From assembly GCA_965203865.1 (NCBI GenBank), contig OZ241916.1, positions 682,001 to 746,000 of the forward strand: a stretch of DNA of 64,000 bases, written 5' to 3'. The DNA comes from G965200765 sp965203865 (GTDB taxonomy: Bacteria; Pseudomonadota; Gammaproteobacteria; Arenicellales; JAJDZL01). The translations under genes and the position numbers were made by a program. Below the pieces are notes generated by a model. That model ran no database searches and was not told where the DNA came from. It worked only from the letters and a program-made list of their open reading frames with translations. Of this stretch, positions 18,798 to 26,938 are shown one piece after another (the first letter of the stretch is position 1; every line of letters starts with the position of its first letter).

Positions 18798-19180
18798 TCT
18801 AGCCCTGCAACAGCGGATTTGAGTTCTTTCCGCACAATAGAAATGTAACTTTGAATTGAATCGATGCCGGATTGCCAAAGCCCTTGGTCTAAATGTCTAG
18901 ACCACCGTTGCCACGTTTTTCCTAGATAATATTCGTCAACATCTGTACCTGGAATTGGACACTGGTCAACACGCTTAATTGACGGTGCAAACCACCACAT
19001 ATCAGGTGCCACATCAGGATATCCAGGAGCAAGACGGATTAACAAATCCACTGATTTTTGGTTGAACCCAGATGGAAGTTCAAATTCTGGAATGACTACA
19101 CAAGTCATCATAGATTCATCTGAAACGGAATATTGCGGGTACCGTTCAGCCAAGTATTCTTTGTCATTTGAAGGCAGCAT
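18794..19180 (-). CDS. Prokaryotic E2-like (family E) protein
   Basis: A 128-residue protein from ATG 19180. It matches the Prok-E2 family E pattern: the start MLPSNDKEYLAERYP, the LLIRLAPGYPDVAPDMWW core corresponding to the E2 strand-turn region, then LGKTWQRWSRHL and a terminal helix. This family is the presumed conjugating enzyme for multi-ubiquitin-type Ubls. No obvious catalytic cysteine sits in the usual E2 position, which is a known feature of part of this family and leaves the transfer mechanism open. It lies 17 bases after the Ubl gene and overlaps the JAB-E1 gene by four bases. Confidence 0.8.
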   Translation of the reverse strand: MLPSNDKEYLAERYPQYSVSDESMMTCVVIPEFELPSGFNQKSVDLLIRLAPGYPDVAPDMWWFAPSIKRVDQCPIPGTDVDEYYLGKTWQRWSRHLDQGLWQSGIDSIQSYISIVRKELKSAVAGLE

Positions 19181-19197
19181 ATCTACGCCATCCCTAT

Positions 19198-19548
19198 TTA
19201 GCCTGGATTTATTTGTGCCGGTGCTGAAAAGAAACGTCGCCAATCATGTATTTCTACTAAATCAGCATCTTCAATTTTACGGTCTGAACCGCCTACCACC
19301 ACCTCAAACAAATCTCGGCTAGAATCAATAGGCGGATTTACCAAATGACGAATCTGCGTACCTGACAGTTTTCCACCCTCCAAAGTGTCCTCTGGGATTT
19401 TATACTCAGTGCGGTCAATCTTTACTGTGAATACTTTTGGCTCGAGTGGCTTTCTGTCATGTTTGTCCGATTGCTTTGGTTTAAGCGGGTCGCCATTATC
19501 GTTTTTTGAACTAACCGATGACTTGTCCTTTTCTTGCTTCGGGTTCAT
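19198..19548 (-). CDS. Ubiquitin-like protein (multi-ubiquitin family, single domain)
   Basis: A 116-residue protein from ATG 19548 (AGGAGA ribosome site). About 38 charged, low-complexity N-terminal residues precede one beta-grasp domain of the multi-ubiquitin family: VFTVKIDRTEYKI, then SGTQIRHLVNPPI, DLFEVVVGGSDRKI and VEIHDWRRFF. It ends in INPG rather than a di-glycine, as is common in this family. Only one copy of the domain is present, whereas many relatives are tandem. It is the first gene of the operon and the likely substrate of the encoded E1, E2 and JAB enzymes. Confidence 0.85.
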   Translation of the reverse strand: MNPKQEKDKSSVSSKNDNGDPLKPKQSDKHDRKPLEPKVFTVKIDRTEYKIPEDTLEGGKLSGTQIRHLVNPPIDSSRDLFEVVVGGSDRKIEDADLVEIHDWRRFFSAPAQINPG

Positions 19549-19585
19549 ATACTTTCTCCTGCCAATTAGCAATTGGAAATATGAA

Positions 19586-19610
19586 TATTACTATCATATT
19601 ATAAGTAATA
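19586..19610. promoter_or_regulatory. Palindromic operator candidate in the divergent promoter region
   Basis: TATTACT (19586-19592) is repeated as AGTAATA (19604-19610), with an AT-rich centre. It lies in the 89-base gap between the Ubl operon and the divergent toxin-antitoxin pair, whose antitoxin has a helix-turn-helix domain and is the natural candidate to bind it. Confidence 0.5.
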
Positions 19611-19637
19611 CCAAGATTATTACGACAAACATTGAAA

Positions 19638-19964
19638 ATGTCAGACGTAGATTCAATTCGTTTTTTGCAAGACTGGAAGAAGTCGGCAAAATTTACACGA
19701 GATGTGCCAATTGATTGGAAACTAAACAGTGTTAAAGATCCGCATCCGAACCGATTTTTTGATGAATTTACAAGGGACAATTGTTGGAAATTTATTCTGG
19801 AAAAAACTGTGGAAGGTCATGAAATCGAAGAAGTTGAATTTGACCAACCTCCCGGTTCAAAGAGTTATGTAATGGAAATTCATATAGGTGCTAATGAACC
19901 CCTGCTTTATGTCAAACTCCAAGTTGGCAGAGATAAAGTAATTGGACGCAGTTTTTATACATAG
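19638..19964 (+). CDS. Putative toxin of a YgiT-type toxin-antitoxin pair
   Basis: A 108-residue protein from ATG 19638. The C-terminal half (WKFILEKTVEG, then LLYVKLQVGRDKVIGRSFY) has a small alpha-beta layout like RelE/MqsR-superfamily or DUF4258-type toxins, but I cannot assign a specific family. Its position 50 bases before a zinc-finger/HTH antitoxin and the toxin-first order match mqsRA-type modules. If active it would probably be an mRNA interferase or a related translation inhibitor. No catalytic residues can be named with confidence. Confidence 0.55.
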   Translation: MSDVDSIRFLQDWKKSAKFTRDVPIDWKLNSVKDPHPNRFFDEFTRDNCWKFILEKTVEGHEIEEVEFDQPPGSKSYVMEIHIGANEPLLYVKLQVGRDKVIGRSFYT

Positions 19965-20014
19965 TTTTGCATGTAAAAGAATATTTGTTTTTAGTTTATA
20001 CAGGAGTCTAGGAT

Positions 20015-20572
20015 ATGAACGCTGAAGCAAAAACGAGTAGTCTCGTTCAGCTTCCATCATCAGCACCTCATGAAGATTGTGCTGTGTGTGGCTCGAAAAA
20101 TGTGGAAGTCCAGTGGGAAGAAATTTCATTTGAACACGGTACAGGAAAGCGAGCAACGACTCTTCATGCCAATATTCCGGTTCACAGGTGCTTGGAATGT
20201 GATTTCGAGTTTACAAGCTCGCTTGCTGACAGAATTTGTCACGAGGAAGTTTGTCGCCACCTGAAGGTGCCCCCGCCGATGAGACCTGAAGAACTACTTC
20301 AGCTTCGAAAAGAACTCGGTTTGACACAAGAGCAACTAGCGGAAGTTACAGGTATTGGTGTTGCATCAATCAACAGTTGGGAAAAAGGCAGTTTTCCCCA
20401 AAGTCCTGCAATGGATGGCTATCTTTTCCTTGTCGGGTTGGAAGGTAATTTACAAGCCTTGTCGTCAAGACAGCAAGAAACTGTCAATGATGTCCCTTTT
20501 CAGGAGAAATTTAAATCGCTGAAGTTGGAAGAGGGAGAAATTGAGAAGCTGGAAAAACATTCCATCCTATGA
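20015..20572 (+). CDS. YgiT/MqsA-type zinc-finger HTH antitoxin
   Basis: A 185-residue protein. The N-terminal part has CAVCG near residue 23 and HRCLEC near residue 62, the two Cys pairs of the YgiT-type zinc finger that binds the toxin. Residues 85-130 form an Xre-type helix-turn-helix (LRKELGLTQEQLAEVTGIGVASINSW) ending in the WEKG element typical of MqsA-like regulators. A further 50 residues extend past the usual end. An AGGAG site fixes the start. It should neutralise the upstream product and repress the shared promoter region, possibly including the divergent Ubl operon. Confidence 0.85.
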   Translation: MNAEAKTSSLVQLPSSAPHEDCAVCGSKNVEVQWEEISFEHGTGKRATTLHANIPVHRCLECDFEFTSSLADRICHEEVCRHLKVPPPMRPEELLQLRKELGLTQEQLAEVTGIGVASINSWEKGSFPQSPAMDGYLFLVGLEGNLQALSSRQQETVNDVPFQEKFKSLKLEEGEIEKLEKHSIL

Positions 20573-20773
20573 AGCTGATATTTCAAAACGTTTTATTCAT
20601 TTAAGGGGGTGTCGGCCGGTCAATCACACTGATGAATTGTGCCGCAAATTGAAGGGGCTTGTATCAGAAGGTTTCAATTGACACTGAAATTTTCGACCCA
20701 ATTGCGTAAAATACTGGGATTGTTGAGAGGATGATTTTCACAGGACTCGCTTTAACATTTCCCCGATACAACA

Positions 20774-21937
20774 TTGAACAGTTCGTTTCAACAAATCTAC
20801 TTGGATAATAACGCTACAACGCGTCCACTGCCGGATGTCGTCAATGCAGTAACTGAAGGAATGACAACACTTCACGGCAATCCTTCCAGCCCGCATAGCC
20901 AGGGAAGAGTTGCAAAGGAGGCACTTGCTCGGGCCCGAATGCAAGTAGCGCAGCTTGTAAATCTGGATGAAGATTGTGTTGTGTTTACTTCAGGAGGCAC
21001 TGAAGCAAATAATCTGGTCTTGCAAAGTGCATTAGGCCAGAAAACCAAGGCAAGACTGATAACTACTGCAGTCGAGCATTCTTCGATAATGAACACTGCA
21101 TACGCTCTTGAAACCGATGGCGTGGAATTATTGGTTTTACCAGTTGATGAACACGGTGTTGCTTCAATTGATGAATTGGTTTCGGCGTTGGAGCAACCGA
21201 CGACGCTCGTCTCGATTCAGTGGGCAAATAGTGAAACGGGTGTAATGCAACCCATTCAGCAAATCGGTGAAATTTGTCGACAGCATGATGTTCTGCTGCA
21301 TGTGGATACTGCGCAGGCCGTAGGGAAAATTCATATAAGATTAAATGAACTTCCGATTGATTTTTTAACTGTTGCGGCGCATAAAATTCATGGCCCTCAA
21401 GGAGTGGGTGCGGTGCTTATTGGCAGTCGGGATTCCTTGATGCCGATATCATGGGGAGGCGAACAGGAATCAGGACTTCGTCCGGGTACCGAAAATTTGC
21501 CAGGAATCCTTGGGTTTGGAGTGGCAGCTCAAATTCGATCTGAAAATTTTGACCATGCAGTATCGCATATGGAGACATTGCGGGATTGCTTTGAAAACCA
21601 AATTTTGAACAATCTGCCAGATGTTAAAGTCAATGGGCGTTGCTCCAAACGAGTCCCGAATACTACAAGCCTTATGTTTCCGTACGTGGACGGAACGGCC
21701 ATGATGGCTCAACTTGAAGCACAAGGAATCATTTGCTCACAGACATCAGCCTGTACTAGCCATTTGCCGCGGCCTTCCCATGTACTTCGCGCAATGGGTC
21801 TTAGTAATGATCAGGCATTTGGGAGTGTTCGATTTTCATTTTCCATTCAAAATACAATGGAGCAAGCGAAACACGCAGCTCAAATCGTTTGCGGTGTATA
21901 TCAAAACCTGCGATCGATGGAAAGGTTGGCAGTGTAG
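20774..21937 (+). CDS. sspA: Cysteine desulfurase of the phosphorothioation system (SspA/DndA-like)
   Basis: A 387-residue IscS/NifS-type PLP enzyme that takes sulfur from L-cysteine as a persulfide. Visible residues are H102 (EHSS), D178 (VDTAQ), the Schiff-base lysine K204 (AAHKIHGPQG) and the nucleophilic C327 in SACTS. The start is TTG in front of NSSFQQIYLDNNATT, since the family begins just before YLDNNATT and no ATG fits; no clear ribosome site is seen. It is followed seven bases later by a DUF4007 gene and then the large ATPase and PP-loop gene, the SspABCD order, which points to DNA sulfur modification rather than Fe-S assembly. Confidence 0.85.
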   Translation: MNSSFQQIYLDNNATTRPLPDVVNAVTEGMTTLHGNPSSPHSQGRVAKEALARARMQVAQLVNLDEDCVVFTSGGTEANNLVLQSALGQKTKARLITTAVEHSSIMNTAYALETDGVELLVLPVDEHGVASIDELVSALEQPTTLVSIQWANSETGVMQPIQQIGEICRQHDVLLHVDTAQAVGKIHIRLNELPIDFLTVAAHKIHGPQGVGAVLIGSRDSLMPISWGGEQESGLRPGTENLPGILGFGVAAQIRSENFDHAVSHMETLRDCFENQILNNLPDVKVNGRCSKRVPNTTSLMFPYVDGTAMMAQLEAQGIICSQTSACTSHLPRPSHVLRAMGLSNDQAFGSVRFSFSIQNTMEQAKHAAQIVCGVYQNLRSMERLAV

Positions 21938-21944
21938 ATCGATT

Positions 21945-22829
21945 ATGGCATTCGGAGGACACGAAACATTCGCGGTTCGGGAAGACTGGCTTCCCAAGGG
22001 ATTGATGCTTCTCAACGATTCTCCAGATATATTCAATAATCATCCATTCGTATCTGATGAGCTGGGTGTTGGTCGCAACATGGCAAAGTCAATTCAGTTT
22101 TGGATGATTGCAACAGGATTGACTGAAAAGCCCAACCGTAATGCACCCCCGGAAATTACTTCATTGGGCAAAACAATTTTGGAGCATGACGAATATTTTC
22201 TTGATATCGCAACATGGTGGGCATTGCACTTGAATCTGGTTTGCGCACAAGATAGGGCGATCGCATGGAATTGGTTTTTCAATCATTTTTCTGGTGACCG
22301 GTTTGACCGGTTGCGATGTTCACAAGCATTTCAGTACTACGTCTCGCATGCATGCGGGCGGACAGCAGCTTCAACTACATTGAAGAGAGATATAGCGTGT
22401 TTGTTATCAAGCTATGCAACACCGGTTCCGCCGCAAAATTCAGATCCAGAAGATGGAAGCGAATGTCCGTTCCGGGCTCTGGAATTGGTGACACAGCATT
22501 GCGAGACAGAGACATACAGGATCAATCGTAGCCGTAAATCAATTCCCTACGAGATTCTTGGATATTCATTGAGTGCCATGTTACAGAGCGAGGCAAATAG
22601 CGATCATCATCAAATCAAATTTTCCGATGCCTTGTCCAAACCCAATGGTCCGGGCAGAACCCTTGTGCTTGATTCGGATTCACTAATTGATATATTGGGA
22701 CGAGCAGAAGCAGAACTCGGCACGAAACTGATTCATCTGGATAATTCGGGCGGGGAGCGAATGATTCGTATCAAGGGTTTGGATAGCGTCGACTGGTTGA
22801 GACGCTACTACAGGAAATCGCGTTCATGA
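21945..22829 (+). CDS. sspB: DUF4007 protein (SspB-like)
   Basis: From ATG 21945 this is a 294-residue DUF4007-family protein, recognised by MAFGGHETFAVREDWLPKGL at its start and RNMAKSIQFWMIATGL near residue 45. In Ssp phosphorothioation systems the second protein, SspB, is of this kind and has been reported to nick DNA as a step in single-strand sulfur insertion. No classical nuclease motif is obvious here. The open frame continues upstream into sspA, but homology begins at 21945. Its stop overlaps the sspC start (ATGA), so the genes are translationally coupled. Confidence 0.75.
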   Translation: MAFGGHETFAVREDWLPKGLMLLNDSPDIFNNHPFVSDELGVGRNMAKSIQFWMIATGLTEKPNRNAPPEITSLGKTILEHDEYFLDIATWWALHLNLVCAQDRAIAWNWFFNHFSGDRFDRLRCSQAFQYYVSHACGRTAASTTLKRDIACLLSSYATPVPPQNSDPEDGSECPFRALELVTQHCETETYRINRSRKSIPYEILGYSLSAMLQSEANSDHHQIKFSDALSKPNGPGRTLVLDSDSLIDILGRAEAELGTKLIHLDNSGGERMIRIKGLDSVDWLRRYYRKSRS

Positions 22830-25800
22830 AGCGTTCCGCTGACAGTTTCCTGAAGGCTATTAACCTGCGCATGGATTTGGACCATCCAGAGCGTTTTGCG
22901 CATTTTCAACCCACATCAAAAAGCCTGGGTGTAATTCAAGCCGTATTCAATGGTCAGCCTGCCCCCGCTTCAATTGTTGTTGCCACCTACGGCTCGGGAA
23001 AATCATTGGTAGCCGGAATTGCAGCGTTGCTGGTCAGTAATGCAAAGAATTCAAAAGATGTACTCTCACGGATTCACTCGCGCTTTACGGCAGTTGACAA
23101 GAGCTTCAGTAAATCAATAGATGAACGAATAAATTCAACTTCCAGGGGCGTGGCAATTGTTCTGGAAGGACATCAGTCCAACCCGGCGGATGCTATTTTG
23201 GACCAAGCCAAAAAGACTTTGAGGGGCTTGAAAGGACCGATGAGATCCAGGCGCACTATTGTTAATGTGCTGGATGCGATACTGCAAAAAGCTGCCGAAC
23301 AGCAAATGGACCGTATTTCGATTGTATGGGATGAATTTGGCAGGCATCTCGAAACTCTTGTGTCATCGGGGCGGGCAGAGCTGCTATCCGAAGTCCAGCA
23401 AGCTGCCGAGTGGACAATGCGGCAGAACGCACCTTCGGCATCTTTCGTCTTGCTGCTCCATCAAAATTTTTTCCACTATGCGGGAAACCTGAGCCAAACT
23501 GCGCGGAGTAGCTGGCGAAAAATTGCCGGTCGCTTTACGACAGTTGAATACGTTGAAGACAGCAAGGAAATGTACAAATTCATTGCTTCAACGATTGCTG
23601 AATTAAAGCCGAAACAGAAAATGCCGTCCCTTGGCAGATTTGAAAAAGAGGCGAATAACGCTGTTAAGCTCGGATTATTCGATTCGTTCAAGAATGCTCA
23701 AGAACTTTCCAAGACGCTGCAAGATGCTTATCCAGTTCGTTCAATTACTCTGCACTTGTTGCCCAAATTGGCTTCCCGACTTGCGCAAAATGAACGAACG
23801 GTATTATCATTTATTCATCATGCAGATTTTGGACAAGCACAGACTTTAACAAGCATGTACGATTATTTTTCTGAATACATGAAAACAGACAGTGGAATCG
23901 GGGGCACTCAGAGAAGGTGGCTCGAGACCGAGTCGGCTTTGTCGAAAACAGTGAATGATGCAGAAAGAGAAGTTTTGAAAACCGTAGCGATGCTGGCTAT
24001 GGGGAGTTCTGGCGAGCGAGTGCGTGTCGAGAAGAAGCTATTAATTTTCGCTGTTGCCGGCAATGGCAGTTTATCCGGCAGCAGGGCAGAGAAGACAATC
24101 GACGGTTTGGTTCAGCGAAAATTGCTTCTTTACCGCCAGCAGAATGATGATATTTCTGTATGGCATGGAACAGATGTTGATATCCGATCGCATTTGGAAG
24201 AAGAGTGTCTCAGGATTGAGGCAGATTTGGATGTAATTTCGGAACTTGGCAATGAACATCCGCCACCCTATGTGCGTCCTGTTGTCCATAACATAAAATT
24301 CTCGGTGAGAAGATTTTTTTCTGGCATGTATGTTTGGGGCGATGAATTGTTGAAAGAACAGAAAGGGCATCCTGCCTTGTCAATTCAACCTGAAGAAGAT
24401 GGGCGAATCGTATATTGCCTTCCAGAAACAAGCGAGAGTGTAAGCAAGCTTGTGAAGTTTGCGCAATCATGTCTAAAGACGTTTGAAGGTATTGTGCTCG
24501 TTGTACCGAAAATGCCCCTTCAGATCCGCGAAGTCGTAACTGAAATTGTAGCCTTGCGCCGACTCCAGAAGAATCATGAATTGTTGTCCACCGACCCTTT
24601 GGTATATTCAGAGTTGCAGCAATTGGTAGAGGCTGCCCAGGAAAATTTGCTGCGAATTATGAAACGAGTCGTTCATCCAGGTAATGACAGTTACTGGTTC
24701 CCGAAACTGGAGCCAGATTTTCGTGGGGGGGGGGGTGATTACCTTAAATACCTTTCCGAACTAGCAGATCGCAGATATCCAAAAACTCCTCTCATAAAAA
24801 ACGAGTCTGTTGTCCGTGGGCGAATTTCCCGTCCCATGGTCAACGCAAGAAAGAAACTCATCTTCGGAGTGCTGGAAAAATCCGGCCAGCCAAATCTCGG
24901 ATTTGAGCCAACAGCAACTACGCCCGAGGTTTCTCTATACAGAACAGTGTTGGTCCGCCCCAGACTATATCGACAGTCGAAATCCAACTGGAGATGGTCT
25001 AATCCCTCGGAGATAAGTGATGCCGGGTTGTCGGAAGTCTGGAAAATTCTTGAAGACTTCTTTGTCACACCTGGTAAATCAAAAGATTTCTCGAAATTAA
25101 TTGAAAGTCTAACGGGTCCGCCGTACGGAGTTCGGAGAGGCATACTTCCGATTCTGATAGGTGCCGGGCTTCAGGCTTTCGGTAAAGCTGTAGCGATCAG
25201 GCACAAAAATGAATATCTTCCCGATATTCTGCCAAGTCAAATTGAAAGCATCTGTTCACATCCGGAAGAGTTTTCCATTCAAGTTGTTCAACTGGACAGA
25301 AAAACAAAACAATACTTTGAAAAATTAATCAATCAGTTTGCAAATGAACCAATTATTGCTCAAGAAGAATTGGTTCGTCAGTTTCATGATGCAATAACTG
25401 TTTGGAAGAGTAGATTGCCAGCAACTGCTTTGAGGACTCAAAAAGTTTCTGCAAACGCTCGCAAATTTCAGCAAATTATCAAGAAGGAATATGACCCCGT
25501 TGAGTTGGCTCTGGTTGAGCTTCCCAAATTGGCGAAATCGAAAAAAGATAGCTATGAAGCAATTATCAAGTCCGTTGAATCTGCGCGAAGGGAACTGGAA
25601 TCTATTGTTGACAGGTATACCCAAGCAGCGGTTTCCGTGATTCGCGATGTGATATCCATTAACTCGAATAGTTCGCAAGACTGTTTGCATGCTGCGAAAG
25701 AATGGTCAGAGTGCTTTAGCGAAGATTTGTTATCGAATGGTGTGCTTGAACCCGTAGAACGAGCTATTTTGAGAAGAGCATTTGATGCAACAAACGATCG

Positions 25801-26113
25801 ATTTACAGAAGCTTCTTTCGCTCGGGCAATTAGCACGATAGTACTGGATAAGGAAATAAAAAATTGGGTTGACCGAAGTTCGGTTCAGTTTGAGATTAAG
25901 CTAAAAGAAATTGTGTCTCGTATTGAAATGTTGGCACTTGAATCTGGCAGGCCCAGCATAGTAACTGCACCACTCTTGAAGAATCGTATACAGCAGTGGT
26001 ATTCGAAACTTGACAATGTGCTTGGTCGGGAAGAAGCAGTTGCATTTTTGAACGAATTGGAAAATACCAGCAACTCAACTTGTTCTGATATGTCTCCAGC
26101 GAGGAAAGAGTAA
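22826..26113 (+). CDS. sspC: Large P-loop ATPase of the phosphorothioation system (SspC-like)
   Basis: A 1,095-residue protein with an N-terminal P-loop ATPase: Walker A ATYGSGKS (53-60) and Walker B ISIVWDE (164-170) followed by FGRH. This arrangement is seen in SspC, PglY and BrxC-like ATPases of DNA-modification defence systems. The remaining 800 residues are mainly helical, with charged coiled segments toward the C-terminus. Context (cysteine desulfurase, DUF4007, PP-loop enzyme) supports an SspC role. Eleven consecutive G residues at 24725-24735 encode Gly four times near residue 634; loss or gain of one G would truncate the protein, so its production may be phase-variable. Confidence 0.75.
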   Translation: MKRSADSFLKAINLRMDLDHPERFAHFQPTSKSLGVIQAVFNGQPAPASIVVATYGSGKSLVAGIAALLVSNAKNSKDVLSRIHSRFTAVDKSFSKSIDERINSTSRGVAIVLEGHQSNPADAILDQAKKTLRGLKGPMRSRRTIVNVLDAILQKAAEQQMDRISIVWDEFGRHLETLVSSGRAELLSEVQQAAEWTMRQNAPSASFVLLLHQNFFHYAGNLSQTARSSWRKIAGRFTTVEYVEDSKEMYKFIASTIAELKPKQKMPSLGRFEKEANNAVKLGLFDSFKNAQELSKTLQDAYPVRSITLHLLPKLASRLAQNERTVLSFIHHADFGQAQTLTSMYDYFSEYMKTDSGIGGTQRRWLETESALSKTVNDAEREVLKTVAMLAMGSSGERVRVEKKLLIFAVAGNGSLSGSRAEKTIDGLVQRKLLLYRQQNDDISVWHGTDVDIRSHLEEECLRIEADLDVISELGNEHPPPYVRPVVHNIKFSVRRFFSGMYVWGDELLKEQKGHPALSIQPEEDGRIVYCLPETSESVSKLVKFAQSCLKTFEGIVLVVPKMPLQIREVVTEIVALRRLQKNHELLSTDPLVYSELQQLVEAAQENLLRIMKRVVHPGNDSYWFPKLEPDFRGGGGDYLKYLSELADRRYPKTPLIKNESVVRGRISRPMVNARKKLIFGVLEKSGQPNLGFEPTATTPEVSLYRTVLVRPRLYRQSKSNWRWSNPSEISDAGLSEVWKILEDFFVTPGKSKDFSKLIESLTGPPYGVRRGILPILIGAGLQAFGKAVAIRHKNEYLPDILPSQIESICSHPEEFSIQVVQLDRKTKQYFEKLINQFANEPIIAQEELVRQFHDAITVWKSRLPATALRTQKVSANARKFQQIIKKEYDPVELALVELPKLAKSKKDSYEAIIKSVESARRELESIVDRYTQAAVSVIRDVISINSNSSQDCLHAAKEWSECFSEDLLSNGVLEPVERAILRRAFDATNDRFTEASFARAISTIVLDKEIKNWVDRSSVQFEIKLKEIVSRIEMLALESGRPSIVTAPLLKNRIQQWYSKLDNVLGREEAVAFLNELENTSNSTCSDMSPARKE
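24725..24735. repeat. Poly-G tract (11 G) inside sspC
   Basis: A run of eleven G residues encodes four glycines in frame (CGT then GGG three times then GGT). Tracts of this length in coding sequence are classic slipped-strand switching sites; in the sequenced state the frame is open. Confidence 0.9.
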
Positions 26114-26916
26114 TGGTACTAATGGAAGAAGCCGTTCTGGATACAGATGCCCGTCATATTGTTTCATTTTCGGGCGGCAAAGACTCTACAGCACTCGGAA
26201 TTTTACTAATGGAGAAATTTCCCCAGTTAAATCTTGAGTTCGTATTTTGCGACACAGGAGCAGAACTGGAAGAGACCTACAGGTACATAGAGCGATTCGA
26301 GGCAATTTTCGGTGTAACAGTGAAACGTCTCAGTGCGTTGGAAGGGTTGGGTGTAAAGGAAAAGGGCAATCGTACGGCCTTTGATGTTTATCTGAATGAA
26401 ATTTACGGGGGATTTTTGCCTAGCCCGCAAGCGCGATGGTGCACTCGCGTACTGAAAATTCAGCCGTTTGAGCGTGAAATCGGAGATGACAGAGCTTATT
26501 CATACATTGGAATTCGTGCCGATGAAAAGAGGCTAGGGTATCAGCAGAAAAAGAAAGTAATGCTATCGGAAGCCCAGAACATTATTCCTGTTTACCCATT
26601 TCAGGAATTCGGCGTGGACTTGGAGCAAGTGAAGTCGTTACTCAATGATTCGGGGCTAGGTTTGCCTCCGTACTACAGTTGGCGTTCGCGATCAGGATGC
26701 TATTTCTGCTTTTACCAGCAAATCGGCGAGTGGCAGGGATTGAAAGAGCAGCACCCCGAATTGTTCGAGAAGGCGAAGTGCTACGAAAAAACCGAAGGAG
26801 AAAGAAAGTACACCTGGGTTGACGGTCGATCGTTAACTGATGTAGAGAACCTTCAAAAACGCTATGAAGTTCCAGATGGTGAAAATCTGGACGGATGCGC
26901 TATTTGTCATTTGTAA
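26113..26916 (+). CDS. sspD: PP-loop/Fe-S sulfurtransferase (SspD/DndC-like, PAPS-reductase family)
   Basis: A 267-residue ATP-pyrophosphatase-type enzyme. SGGKDS at residues 20-25 is the PP-loop that activates the DNA backbone phosphate with ATP. Cysteines at 110, 196, 199, 262 and 265 (RWCTR, GCYFCF, GCAICH) are candidates for the Fe-S cluster seen in DndC-like proteins. It would receive persulfide sulfur from the desulfurase and place it in the non-bridging position of DNA. The start codon overlaps the sspC stop (TAATG). It is the last of the SspABCD-like set and is followed by nuclease/ATPase genes. Confidence 0.85.
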   Translation: MVLMEEAVLDTDARHIVSFSGGKDSTALGILLMEKFPQLNLEFVFCDTGAELEETYRYIERFEAIFGVTVKRLSALEGLGVKEKGNRTAFDVYLNEIYGGFLPSPQARWCTRVLKIQPFEREIGDDRAYSYIGIRADEKRLGYQQKKKVMLSEAQNIIPVYPFQEFGVDLEQVKSLLNDSGLGLPPYYSWRSRSGCYFCFYQQIGEWQGLKEQHPELFEKAKCYEKTEGERKYTWVDGRSLTDVENLQKRYEVPDGENLDGCAICHL

Positions 26917-26938
26917 ATCTAAATAAATTATTCAAGCT

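Noticed and set aside
20676..20715. Promoter TTGACA with TAAAAT before sspA
   Set aside because: The spacing is about 23 bases, too long for a standard promoter, so it is not listed.
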